Source of the DNA: Mansonella perstans
Taxonomy: Eukaryota; Nematoda; Chromadorea; Rhabditida; Onchocercidae
Direction of reading: 5' to 3'
Assembly: GCA_037074765.1 (NCBI GenBank)
Contig: JBAMDO010000128.1
Span: 1 to 64,000 of the forward strand
Length of the DNA: 64,000 nucleotides
The translations under genes were made by a program, and so were the position numbers. Shown piece by piece: positions 31,997 to 43,895 of this stretch; position 1 is the stretch's first letter, and every line of letters starts with the position of its first letter. The notes beneath the pieces are model-generated. The model worked only from the letters and a program-made list of their open reading frames with translations, had not been told where the DNA came from and made no database searches.

Positions 31997-34900
31997 CTAT
32001 CTTTCCTGCACATCATTTTCGTATATTTCACGACAACCTTCAACGTGAAATACTGATAGAGCATTGAACAACAGATAACTACCATAGATTGTTTTCTCTT
32101 TTGTTGTCCAATTTTTCGCAGGGCCATAGTAATCACCTCTTTTGACATTCGTTAAATTTCGGAGACCTGACTGATTGCAATTCACGGTAAAATAATTTGA
32201 GATCGACGAAGCTATTTAAACCTAAGCTTCTTAAATTAAATTATAATATCATTCATTTAAAGTAAAGAACTTACTTCTCAATTTTTGATTAAAACACCTC
32301 GCTTAAGAGGATATTTTAGAACTGCTGAAAGGAATATTCTGATTTACTACTTTTCAATGTAAGATATATTTCCTAGTAGTGCAGAATTTTTTTTTTTATT
32401 CAGAAACTACTATGGAACCCTTACTTAAAACAAAAAGCAATAAACCATTCATTAGATGAAACATCCGACTGGATTTGCATAGAACAGTAATTCAAGCAAT
32501 TATATCACATCATATGATGTGAGAAAGCACTGAAAAATCTATAAACAAACCGATAGCATCAATCATTGCAGCCTCTCTTGTAAATGCTTCCGTGGGAATT
32601 GTATTCTGGAAAACATGCAACGACACAACACCTTTGCCAGCATCCCAAAGATTGACAATTCTTTGCAACTTTTTACTTTTCTGAAATTAACAATTCCCTT
32701 TGCTTTCCTATTCTGCAACGAGAAAATGACATGGAATATTTGACAATGGAGACAGAAGATAATTTTTTTTCAATTTTTATTTTTTTTTGCTCAGAAAGGA
32801 AGTCTTAATGCTATAAATTAATTTTGAAAATGATTCATTTTCAAATTATTTCCCTCACCGAAAGAACACTATCGCCAAACCCTTTGGCTCGGACAGCATC
32901 CACCAAATGTTGAAAAGGACGGGAACGCTTCCCTTTACCAATATAAAATATAGAATCAACAAACTGTTGCATTGTACAAGTATTGCTAGGAAGACTGATA
33001 ATAGAAGGATCTGAAAAACAGAATATGATTTTACATTTTCATAAAGCGGTTTTTTTCTGTAAAAAACTGGCTTGTGAAAATTGTAAATATGTAATAACTA
33101 ACCAATTTTATGCGTGAATTTTGAAACCAGCGTATCTGGCTAAATACAACTCTCAACTTGAGGTAATTATAAATCAACGAATTTCAAGAATATCCATTCT
33201 TCAAAGCTCACCAATTAAAATATAACAAAATGAAGTGGGTCTGCTGCCTTCTCTCCACTGTTCACTAGAAGGTTCAGTGAAACTGCTTATAAGAATTTGG
33301 TCAAGTTCCGAACCTTCCGAAAACGGATGGCCGGCTATCCAACGTTCAAGCGCCCAGCTGTACTCTGCAAAAGCACGACTGTAAGAATTTTTGAACTTAA
33401 AAAGTCTGGAAAAAAAACAAAACTTTCTTTTCTTTTAGAAGAATTATAAATATTTGGTATATTTACTTAATTCTGGAGCATTTGAAGGTAGATTGGCAAT
33501 CAAACGTGCCAGTTTTAAATCATACGCCGGACGCGTAGTTTCAAGCAATGGCCCAATACATTCGCCCCTGAAATCATCTAATTTTTATTATTTCGTTCAA
33601 GAAATGATTGTAGTATAATCCAAAATTGGAAATGATTAGAATCTCAGAAAAGAACCGAAAATTTAAGGATTCTGAAAAACATTCTGTTAAACAGTTCATA
33701 AATGTTTCCTAATTTTTTAGTGACTAATCGGATACCTCAATCGAATGAAGGAGCACGCTTCTTCCATCTTACTTTAAATAAAAACTAGCAATGGTCTTCT
33801 AAGAGATGAAGGAAAGTATCCGGAAGTGTAGTAAATATAAAATATTATAAGCTGAATGAAATTAAGCGTGTAAGATAAAAAATTAAGAGGTAATTACTTG
33901 CCTTCTAGCCAGTTCTTGTTTTAACCGTTCATCTGATAACTGACGCACTACCGTCAAAATTTCCGTGGGAATCTTTATGCTTGAAGCTGTAATACGACTT
34001 GATAAATACTTGGAAAAAGTAAATAAAGATTTTTTGCAGCAATTTAAATATTTAACCCTGAAATCGTTTATTCTGGGAAACTGAACTATGAATTCATTTT
34101 GGAAATTTCCAGAAATACAATGAATTCAAAGGAAGAGTCCCAAGCAAAAGACTTACTTTCAGCAGAAACTTTTTCGGACATCCAATCCGTAATTTGCGGC
34201 GAGGTTGGACTAAGTTTCAATGATCCAACTTCTCCAGATAAAGTATGAGATATATTATCGTCTGTAGGATTATATTCAAAAGCAGTAATATACGCCATGT
34301 TATCATCGCTCCCAGTTTCAGATGGTTTCACAGATGATAAATGCGGTGATTGCACTCTGAGAGTAGATGTTTGTCCAGATGATTTATTCCCTTCAAAACT
34401 AAAATTACTATGTCATCCTATAAAATTCTACTTCATCCTACTTCACCCAGTCAATTTTAGTATTTCCGAAAAATTACTCCAATCAATACATTCTATAGCA
34501 TTCAGCTATTGAAAACAAATCTTTCAAGCAGATTGCATTAAATGCAGCAAAAATATTTTTTAACAAAGTTACATTTGATAAAAAAATAAGATGAATCAAG
34601 ATTTTAGGTTGGATTTGAAAAAATGAATAAATAATATAATGATTGTCCTGAAATTAATCTGTTCAACTTCCACCAGCAGCCAATGATTATAGAACTACAC
34701 AGTAACTTCATATCATTCTGGTCTTAAACAAAATGGTTCCTTAATGATCCTAGTTTTATTTAGAATCGGTTTTTTTTTTTGAAGCAAAGCAGCAGCTTTA
34801 GCTAAATAATAGATACTATTTTGTTACAAGCCGACGAAGAAATTCAGTTAGAAAAAATCGATGTGAGCTCAACCGACAGCTAGATCCATTATGGTTCTTA

Positions 34901-36142
34901 GAAACAAAACTATTTTGCGAAGAAAAAACTGAATATTCTGTAACCTTGATTAGCGATAAGTTGATGATTTCACGATAAAAAACAATCAAGTGTTTGAAAA
35001 TTTTAAAACCTCACAACTCAATGCATTAGCGAAAGATATTTCATATATCTATAATATTTCTTATCGTTTCAATGCAATTAAGTATGTCTCACCTCTCGTA
35101 AAAAGTAAATGCTTTTTTCTTTTGGCTCTATCAGTAGAAAAACCTGGTTGGTTTTTCCGAAAAGCCCATCGCAATTGCTTTTCTTCATTAGACAGAAAAT
35201 TCCCTGTCCCATCATAAAACGATGACCAGGAACGCGATCTATTTTGCTGTAAAGGTGGTCTGGCATCCTTGTCCCTTGCACATGAAAACAGTCGATTTAG
35301 AGCCCATAAAAATGACTGCTGTATAGAATGACATTTTTCACGAGTTTCAGTTTCGTATAGACGCTCGAAAAGTTTTTTCACCGAACCTTTTGCCATATCT
35401 TTAGCTGTTCTATAATGTAAGGAATTACTTGTAAAATTAAGAATTATATTTTGAGCAAAAGTACTACTTTTTCGGCTTTCATGAAGAATTAAAACGGTTT
35501 TAAACTGTTATATATGTATATTTTTTTTTGATAACGAAAAGCTTTTAAATTTAGTGTGTCTCTCTTAAAGTATTTATCTTCATTCTTATGGAATCATTTA
35601 CCAATTTAAAGCATCTTAATTACCTACAATACATGCGAGTTTCCAAAAATTAATGGAGAAAAATAGATCTAGTAAACGACCGCATATTGTCGTTAAAAAT
35701 TGAACAAATGCAAGGTAACGATAAATAACCACTAGATATGTTATTGAATTTTATAAACTACAAGTCAGTTATGAAAAAAAAAGAAAAGACCCAACATACT
35801 TGATGTCTTTAAAAGGTTTAAAAAAATAATAAAACACAAACATGGTTATAACATATAATTTTTTTTTATTTCTGCTTAAAATTGAAATTTCAATGAAAAC
35901 ATGAATAACCTTCCGTTATCATCTTCCTGAAAAGGATCAGCACCAAAATACATCAGCAACTGACACATTGCCAAATTATCCCATGCAGCAGCTACGTGTA
36001 GTGCCGTTAATCCCTCTTCTTCAAGTTCACTGACATGTGATTGCCCTGTTTTCAACAAATTTTGTACTGCATTCAACGCTGTTGGACTATCACTTGCTGC
36101 TAGCAAATGAAGCACATTTGTTTTCGGCATTGATATCGGCAT
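31997..36142 (-). CDS. lem-3: ANKLE1/LEM-3 homologue: ankyrin, LEM and GIY-YIG nuclease protein
   Basis: Ten exons join in phase to 545 residues: 36142-35910, 35409-35093, 34928-34874, 34398-34157, 33986-33902, 33567-33467, 33364-33212, 33010-32859, 32680-32551, 32166-31997. Ankyrin repeats span about 8-85 (GLTALHVAAAWDNLAMCQLL, then FGADPFQEDDNGRTAKDMA). A Ser/Asn-rich linker follows. The LEM domain is at about 298-336 (QLSDERLKQELARRG, then TTRPAYDLKLARL). The GIY-YIG nuclease runs from about 381 to 545 (WREGSRPTSFCYILIDP, SIFYIGKGKRSRPFQHL, FTREAAMIDAIGLRNLTN). C. elegans LEM-3 and human ANKLE1 cleave branched DNA and resolve chromatin bridges at the midbody. The 55-bp exon 3 is the least certain: it was chosen because it restores phase. 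The intron after exon 5 uses a GC donor. Confidence 0.88.
33900..33901 (-). other. GC-AG splice donor in the LEM-3-like gene
   Basis: The donor reads AG|GCAAGT instead of GT and lies within the LEM domain. A nearby GT four bases further on would give the wrong phase and an early stop in the next exon. The GC donor plus the acceptor before 33567 restores the conserved LEM residues RRGECIGPLLETTR. Confidence 0.75.
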
Positions 36143-36155
36143 TGATATTTCTTAT

Positions 36156-36157
36156 CT
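36156..36157 (-). promoter_or_regulatory. Candidate spliced-leader acceptor of the LEM-3-like gene
   Basis: Minus-strand GTTTTATAG lies 13 nt before the ATG at 36142. This very short leader suggests trans-splicing directly upstream of the start codon. Confidence 0.45.
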
Positions 36158-38240
36158 ATAAAACTTGAAGAAATTTTTTCCTTCAAATTTAGATGCTTAT
36201 AAATTGTAACAAATTGCTATGATCATAACACAATGACAATAATTTACAAGGCACTAACCTCTCTGTTCTGTTATAAAACATGTCAAAAACCATTTCGATG
36301 CAACAATATTTGAAAGTTTTTAACTATCTGACAAATCAATGTTCGGCAAATTTACTCGAAATACTAATAATGCATCAAATAATAAAATTTAATTAAACTT
36401 TTTAGAATATTTGAGAAATATTTCAAAAAAAAAAATCGGTGAAAAATGAAGCTAATATGGGATATATTTAAATTGAGAGTATTTTTAAGAGTAAATTAGT
36501 CAATCAGCTAAATTAGTGGGAGGAATACTGATGTGCTATCAATTGAAACAAATTTTTTTGAAAATTTCATTTTCAAAGTTTACAAATACTTAAATGAAAA
36601 ATTGCTCGTATGCAATAATAGTTAGAAATATAATGCCAAGTAAACCTACCCTATAAATAAACGCAACCATTTCGCGTCAAATTAGCAACGTAAACTACGT
36701 GGGATCTTTAAAGGTCTTTCAAGTGAGCTTTGGGAGTTTTGCGATGTGTAGCAGCTCTAAATATTCACGTGTATAGTTCAAATCTTTTATCTACCGATAC
36801 GAGGAGTAAGCTGATGGTCTGAAAATGTGATATTTATACTGTCCTTTCCTCTCTTACCGTTCCATTTATGCTTCTTTAATTTTACAAAATTGATCTGAAA
36901 TTGATCTAAAATTAAATCACTTTCAATACTTGATTCATAAAATTATGTAGTATCATTTTATAATCTTGTAAAAAAATTTTTAGCTTATTAACTAACGGAA
37001 GCCATTTTACACAACGTGACAATTGCTTACTTATTTATTCAGTTCCGTGAAACATTCGTCGATAGAAAAAATCACTGCTATTTGAAAAGCATATGTCGAT
37101 TCACTACAAGTCGGCACTTATTGAAAAGTTCTCCTGATTTGGATTATGTTTACAGCTCCGTGGGATCATCTCATCAATACGAATCAATTTATTAGCGAAA
37201 CTATCGAACGTAACAGCAGGTATTATATGACTTACGTGTAATATCAGAATTATTGTTAGAAAATTTTAGTTTAGAAATACTATCCGATTTTGCATATAAC
37301 TACGTCTTATTACACTTAAATATTATTTGATATTTAAATGAAAATAAATAAGTGTAATCTCACCTATAATACAATGTTTTTGTTTATTCAATCAACTAGA
37401 TTGTGTATTAGTTTAAATATGAGAAGTAAGAATTTTGGAATATTCAAATGAGAAATTTCAAACGAATTTTAAATTGATGAAATAGATTTAATTAATTACA
37501 AACATGACTGTTATTACTGTTTAAGTTATTCAGAAGATGTTGACAACAGCTTCAAAAGGACGAGCCGAAAAGCTAATTTTCTTAAATTTTTATTGTCTTT
37601 CTAAAATTGGCATTTGAAAAATGAGTGGGAAAACCAATGATTAATTATGCATAGGAGATTATGTGTAGTTTTCATTTGGGTTATCAATTAATTGATTAGT
37701 GAATTGATGAGGAATTTCAAGATATTTCAATAGACTGATCTTATATTAAAGGAGAACAATCTATGTAAAAAAAAAACAAAAGAGTAAAGAATTTAATAAC
37801 AGTATGGTAGAGCTGGATAGAAATTGTTTTAAAATTTCATAGGAGTGGAAGATAGAGAAAGATCAATATTGTATCTTGTTAAATAAACTAATTCAATATT
37901 CAATAAATTGAATGAAATTCAGATGAATAGAATAAACAAATAGAAAAAACTAATTGCATAATAGCATAATACCAGTGATCTTTGACATCTTCTAAAAACA
38001 ATGATCTTTGACATCTTCTGAAAGCAATGATCTTTGACATCTTCTGAAAGCAGTGACCTTTGACATCTTCTAAAAGAATGCTTTTTAATTTTAATCGCTA
38101 ACAAATCCTTATTAAGTTTTGGTGTATCCTTTGTTCCGGACAAAAGTTCATATTTTATACGATGATCAGGAAATTGCCTGGTACTTTTAATTTTCACTAA
38201 TTGGCAACGAAATATTTCATTAATAAATGAAGTTTATTTC
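36158..38240. other. Divergent intergenic region
   Basis: About 2.1 kb separates the minus-strand LEM-3-like start from the plus-strand gene at 38252, so promoters for both directions are expected here. No exons were recognised. A 26-bp tandem repeat lies at 37975-38078. Confidence 0.5.
37975..38078. repeat. Four 26-bp tandem units
   Basis: Units begin at 37975, 38001, 38027 and 38053, exactly 26 bp apart and nearly identical, each containing TGATCTTTGACATCTTCT or a one-base variant. The minus-strand frame through it is open only because 26 bp shifts frame each unit. There is no sign that it is translated. It sits about 170-280 bp upstream of the plus-strand gene. Confidence 0.92.
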
Positions 38241-38242
38241 AG
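38241..38242 (+). promoter_or_regulatory. Candidate spliced-leader acceptor of the 38.3-kb gene
   Basis: GTTTATTTCAG ends at 38242, followed by only 9 nt before the ATG at 38252. This is a strong nematode acceptor with no room for a normal untranslated exon. Confidence 0.6.
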
Positions 38243-38251
38243 ATAATACAA

Positions 38252-39057
38252 ATGATCGATAGAACAGTGGATACTAAAAGTAAAAAGCCAAATCGCTCGA
38301 AGGAGATTATTGAGAATTTACAGTTGGATGTAGCAGAAGAACTTCGTAAACAGGAACTTGAGCTTAAACGGGTTGATACAGCTTTATCTTTGTTTGAAGA
38401 ATTGGAATCGAATGAAGTAGAACAGGTTAGAGCTTAATTTATATGTTATGAAGTAAAATGAAAAATTCAGTGAACTTTTACAATGACTTTGTAATGAACT
38501 TATTTTTATAACTTTATAGTAATAAAAGTAATATTGGTGGGCATTTATGGGTTTCAAGATTTTTAATCAAAATATTTGAAATATTTAGATTTTTATTTTT
38601 TGGGTTTTTGGTAAAGTTGTTATAAAAGCCTATCTTAAAAGATTTTGTGAGCTGTATGGAGAAAGAATGGTGATAATGACCGGATAAAGCTTGAGAATGT
38701 GATAGTGACAATAGCTGATGATTTGACCTTTATTGATAATAATGATCGGTTGAAATATGTGAATATTTTTTATTTCTGTTTTATAGTGATGAAAGTGTAG
38801 GAATTTTTTTCATTGTTTAGGATCGTTTATTGGATGAACCATATGAATTTCAAGGTTTTCGAGAAGTTCATGAAGAATTAAATAAATACACAGCTTTGGT
38901 ACAACAAATAGTGAACTTGACAAAATATCGTTCAAAATATTCGAAACATGAAAAAGTTGCCGACAATTTTGTTGAAAAAATTCGTGATGACTGCAAAGCT
39001 CGTGTTGGACTCAATTCTCATAATTCAACAACTACTTCTACTACATCAAGTGGTTAA
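38252..39057 (+). CDS. Uncharacterised small coiled-coil protein
   Basis: Two exons (38252-38425 and 38821-39057) join in phase to 136 residues, MIDRTVDTKSKKPNRSKE onward. Residues about 15-125 are rich in Glu, Lys, Leu and Gln with heptad-like spacing (EELRKQELELKRVDTALSLF). The tail is Ser/Thr-rich. There is no signal peptide or membrane segment, so a cytosolic or nuclear helical protein is expected. The donor CAG|GTTAGA and the acceptor after TTGTTTAG are good, and the upstream acceptor at 38242 fixes the start. The size and helical character would fit a subunit of a small coiled-coil complex, but no family was recognised. The next gene starts 467 bp downstream on the same strand. Confidence 0.75.
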
Positions 39058-39355
39058 TTGGTTTGCCAGAAAATTTTTCAATTTATAATTTATAACTCGT
39101 ACATAGATTTTTAGAGAAGTAGAAAATTGTATTATGATTCTTCTACACAGCATTCAACTTACGATATAGCTTAACTATTCAACAGGATAATGCATATTTC
39201 ATAGTAATTTAATTAGCAGTTGTAAAAGTGCAGCAAACTCACTTTGCACAGTATCTTAAGATTAGATCTATTTTTTGTCGAGTTACTGGAATTCCTATAG
39301 TTAAAATTTGCCTCTCTTATATTTTATAAACGCATTTTGCTATTTATGAATTACA

Positions 39356-39361
39356 AATAAA
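39356..39361 (+). terminator. Candidate poly(A) signal between the paired genes
   Basis: AATAAA lies about 300 nt after the TAA ending at 39057 and about 140 nt before the acceptor that precedes the next gene. This is the order expected inside a nematode operon. Confidence 0.45.
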
Positions 39362-39498
39362 TATCGTTATAGGCGAAGAAATTAAATATATTGAAAATGA
39401 CTTATACTTCAAATCTGAAACTATTTAATTAAAATGGTCTTTAAACTTTTATTTTGTAGTTTAAATTTGAAATATTCGCAAAAGAAGGGATAGATTTC

Positions 39499-39500
39499 AG
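39499..39500 (+). promoter_or_regulatory. Candidate spliced-leader acceptor of the 39.5-kb gene
   Basis: TAGATTTCAG ends at 39500, followed by a 23-nt leader and the ATG at 39524. Confidence 0.55.
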
Positions 39501-39523
39501 ATCAACGTATAATCAGTTCGCGA

Positions 39524-41135
39524 ATGAGTCATCTAGCTATTGTACCACCCACTACTGTGCATATTTCACCAGGATTAGGGGATGCGGTACCAAGATCCGG
39601 TTGCGATAATTCTGCAAATATCAGGCGGAAAGAAGTACTAGTTAATGCTCGGAAAAGTGTTCAGAATCAACGAATACATTCTGCTAGTGAACCTGGTTCG
39701 TTGATGCAATTGGCTCAGCCGCTCATTACTGCAAATCAAAAATCACATCCATTTTTGTCACAGGTATTTTGTTTTAAAAAGGAATAGGTTTTGTAATTCT
39801 TAATTATACTAGAATAACGTAACAAGTGTTGCTTAATGGTAAAATCGATCAGGATATAAATGTTTAATTTGATAGGCCGGATATGATTCACATTCGTTGC
39901 ACGCAGCAATGCAAAATGTCCTTGGATCATTGAAACGTACTTTTCCGGAATTTCATCCTATAGCTTCAACTATTTTAAACAGTGATATGGTTGATTTCAT
40001 ATCTGCATTTGCTGTTGCACTTCGACGTTACAATGACCGTGTATGTTCGCAAATAAAACTACTACTTGAGTAAGAGATTAATTATTTTTCAGAATTTCAA
40101 CTAGAACTAAGGTTAATTTTGATTTTAAAATTTAACTGAGCCGCATTAATAACCTATTTTCACTTGCAATTTTTTTGTAATGATTATACACATAGTATAA
40201 CTGAAAATAAATAAATAATACATGGGTTTATATTAGATTTCATTTATATTATCTATCCATCGGTGCTTTTTTCAAGCATTTTTTTAAAAAATCATTTTCG
40301 ACTTTGGTTTGATACGTTATGATAATACACGCGGAATTTATTTGAGAATTCTTGCACAGGAAGTATGATTCATCAATTAGCAGTAAAAAACGTAAAGAAA
40401 TTTTTCGTGAAATCGATCATTTGTACAAAATAAGTCGGTCTGCAACTACCAAACGTGAACAGGTTTGTAAATTATCGTATAATTCATTGATCTACCAGAG
40501 ATATCGATTATTCTAGCTCTAGAATTTGCGCTGCGGTTGCTGGTTATTAATGCTGTCACATTCTGTTTGCTTGACACAGCTGAATATGTATGTCTAGAAG
40601 TAGCTTATCATATCAACCTTCTTAATCTGTCTATTGATTATGCTAACAGAAGAATTTTAAACATCATTTTCTCAGTACATTACAAACTTTTTCTACTATT
40701 GTATTGGGTTGGTTACTTATGCTATACTGATGGATAGTTAACGAATTTTTTGAAAATACTTTTTTTTTTTGGAAATCGATTGGCATGTAAATCACGGAAA
40801 ATAAGAAAAGCATTGCGGAAAATATTTAGATAATTACTATATGCAAAAAATTGTTCAAAACCGTTTGCCCCTTTCAAATCTTTAAAATTAAAATTTTTAC
40901 TTTTTAGTTGTAGTTATGATATTATAATGGATTGAAAATTAGCATTGATTGTATAATTTATATTGTTATATCTCTTTTCTCCTTATATTTTGCTGTTTTC
41001 AAATTTTGATTTCATGTTTTATTTCTTTTGCAGTTGCTGCTTGTTTGCCATGGCCCATATTACCAAGCAACGAATTGTCCGCCATTACGTCAAATGAAAA
41101 TTCTGCATTCAACTTTCTCATCAAATTCGTTATGA
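39524..41135 (+). CDS. Uncharacterised 212-residue protein
   Basis: Four exons (39524-39763, 39876-40069, 40360-40462, 41034-41135) join in phase. The N-terminal 80 residues are Ser/Gln/Pro-rich and probably disordered. Residues about 85-145 are helical with aromatic and hydrophobic positions (HSLHAAMQNVLGSLKRTFPE, then ADMVDFISAFAVAL-like text at about 113-125, where the first residue read here is Ser). A basic helical segment follows (SSKKRKEIFREIDHLYKISR). The last exon encodes LLLVCHGPYYQATNCPPLRQ and a short tail. No signal peptide, membrane span or familiar catalytic motif is visible. Exon 2 could end at an alternative GT after the RRYNDR codons, but the GTAAGA donor at 40070 is the one that keeps phase with exon 3. 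No family was recognised. The arrangement with the preceding gene suggests co-transcription. Confidence 0.68.
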
Positions 41136-41224
41136 AGGTCCAAGTAATGGATTATGTGTAATTCGAAGATTCTGTCTAACTGTATTTCAGTCAATCATAC
41201 ACAGAACTTTCTGTTATCAACTTC

Positions 41225-41230
41225 AATAAA
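41225..41230 (+). terminator. Candidate poly(A) signal of the 39.5-kb gene
   Basis: AATAAA about 90 nt after the TGA that ends at 41135. Confidence 0.6.
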
Positions 41231-42649
41231 TAGTTTTAATTTTAAATTTAACTGAAAATCAAATAAATTAAATTCTGTCTGTAATGTTTCCATCAAGCTT
41301 TATATAAAACATTAAATGTCGATGATTAACGCAACGTAAATTGCTGCAAATAAATATTGAACTTTATTGAAATTTACCCGCAGTGAAACAGATTATACGT
41401 TTATTCGATTGATATAGAGTATTTCATTAACGAAAGCAAATGTTAAGTTTTTCCACGACTATCGAGGCTTTAACCATAGCTCATCATGCTCCTTAACCTT
41501 TGCTTGATACAAAAATATTTTGTGTTAGAAAAAATAATTTTAACGATTACGAAAGACAATGTAATACAAATGAATGCTGAATGGAAAAATGTATCCAATT
41601 CCATCCATTATGCTTAGAAGTAAGCATTTATCAGATATACAAAAATATTTTCCATAATTTCGTTAGAACATTGATTAGTAATTACTCCTGGAAGATATTT
41701 AAATATTCCCCACATTCTAATTTTAATTCGATGCTTTCAGAAAAAACAACAATGGTATGATTTAAAAATGAAAAATAGGAGCATTTCGATCTATTCATCA
41801 ATTTGCTCTTGTTCAAATAGCACGGTCGAAATATCTGTTGGCTAATTTAAACTGGAAAATTTTCCAAAAAAAATAAAAGATTGAGCTGGTTTTCTGAAAA
41901 AATTCCACAGATCAATGTATTTATTAATCTGTTTGGTCTGGACAGTTTTTTTGATATCGATCACTTTTTCGAGTATAAATAGTATTTTCAAGTTTTAGTT
42001 TAGTTTTATTCTCATATTTATAATTTTCTGTTATTTCTTTTTGTAATTATTGTTTCCATTAAATTCTAAATTAATTTTGAAGTTTTTTAAAATTTTGATG
42101 GATAATTTACACTCGGACGATTCTTTCTAAATGGGTGTTTAGCGCTCAATATTTTAACTTAATTTCAATTCCCATTTAAATTTTATTTTAACTTTTATTA
42201 CTGATATTAAACCAACTTTTAAATTTTTTTGAGAGAGTTATATTTAGCGGTTTATATCTGACCGTTTTCAGTTAATAGTGATGGTGTTCTAAAAATAGCA
42301 TTAAAAAAATATTTTGTTCTTGAAATTATCAGTGAATATTTAATTTAATTAGTGAACAAATTTTTTGAAAAAAAAAAATCAGGTATCGAGAAAATTGGAT
42401 ATTTAAATGTCAAAATAGTTAGTGCGAGAATGATACAATTATCTCTTCCGGCATAAAACAAACCATCTGTCAATTAAATATTAATTACCTGTTACTTCAT
42501 ATACTTCCTTACTCAAATTAGATCATTTTCTTTTGTTAATCAGTACAGATATAACTTTCGACTTTTTTTTTCGCAAAATTAAATCTTCGAAATTATGATT
42601 ATTTGACTAATCTGCAGTCAAATAATTTGTAGGAAATCTGATAATAAAT

Positions 42650-43236
42650 GCAGTAAAATTTATAGGAATTGTCATGTACACTTAGTTGCATCATTTTGGA
42701 TCAGAAATAAATTTTAGTAATTGTAATGATTAGAATAATAAGTGTTTCAGTTACTTTTATTTTACATGCGATTTATTGATCCCTGTGATATCCGTAATTC
42801 TACAGATGCTAATTTTCCGCTATAAAGCGTTAAAATATATTACAAGACTTAATAAACTTAATAATCAGGAAGTTGAAATATTACTGACGCGCTAATGAGA
42901 ATGCCATTGGAACCTCACCATCTTCAACTTGACATTTAAGATATTAGATTTCTTACAAACTAATCAATTAAAGCAATTGAAACGAGCTATCAAAGATTTT
43001 CAGTAAAATAAGTTCTGATCGTTATCATCACTTTCAAGATCTTAAATGCTGTAGGCTTTGCAATAATTATCATGATTACTTAGTGCAATATTTTAGATCT
43101 GAAATAAATCTTAGTAAATATAGTACTGCAACGACAAATATTTCATTGATTATTTTTCATAACATTTATTGATCCCTGTGATATCCGTAACGCTACAGAT
43201 CCTACGCTTATTTTCCGCTATAAGACGTTAAAATGT
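42650..43236. repeat. Duplicated element of about 190 bp, offset 393 bp
   Basis: Copies at about 42650-42838 and 43060-43236 are alignable over most of their length. They share a nearly identical core (42772-42836 and 43165-43234) containing TTTATTGATCCCTGTGATAT and TTTTCCGCTATAA. Outside the core they diverge and contain small indels. No ORF or terminal repeats identify a transposon family. Confidence 0.75.
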
Positions 43237-43624
43237 GCAAAATAGTGAAAAACTAATAAAATTAGCTCAAAACTAGAATCTTTAGATCTACAATCACATA
43301 TATCAAATTTATGCTAAAAGCCCTTAAAAAATCAAACTAGCTTACCAAAATATCACCCCAAACGAATACTAACAAAAATACAAACAAAACATTATAGAAT
43401 TCTCTATTAATCAAAATAATAAAAATAATTACTTCTAATTAGAAAATAATACTAACTATTTATGAATAAATAAAGTTTTGGAGAAGGAGAAGGGAGAAGT
43501 ATTAAAAGTTCAAAAAATGGATGATGTTAATTAATTTGCATTATTTAACAGTGGAATCTCAAAAATATTAAATAGGTGATGTTATTAAACGAACAATCTT
43601 CCTGGTAATAAAACTTAAAGTTAA

Positions 43625-43895
43625 GGAGCGTTTGTTGAAGGAAACAATTGGCGCTCATTTTTGTGAAAATGATTGTTGTCTTACAAAGAGGAAGATTAAA
43701 AAAGGAATTGATAAACTTGTTTATTGTTTGTTGGAGACAAGAATTTGCATTCACTATGATGAAATTTATTGTTCTTTAAAAGTTCGAAAATTTAAAAAAA
43801 CTTGTTCATTGTTCGTTAGAGCAAGAATTTGTTCTTAATTTGGTGAAAAATTTCATTGTTTAGAAAGAAGAAGCATAAAAAAGAAAATTGTTAAA
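43625..43895. repeat. Diverged minisatellite, three units of about 85-96 bp
   Basis: Equivalent positions recur at 43631, 43727 and 43812 (TTTGTTG or variant), followed in each unit by AAGAATTTG-like and ATTGTT-like blocks and a purine-rich end. Units are only moderately similar. The open frame across 43632-43838 lacks an ATG at its start and is attributed to the repeat. Confidence 0.6.

Noticed and set aside
35876..36142. Ankyrin ORF as a separate small gene
   Set aside because: It splices in phase to the next exon (GRTAKDMAKG), completing an ankyrin repeat, and belongs to the LEM-3 homologue.
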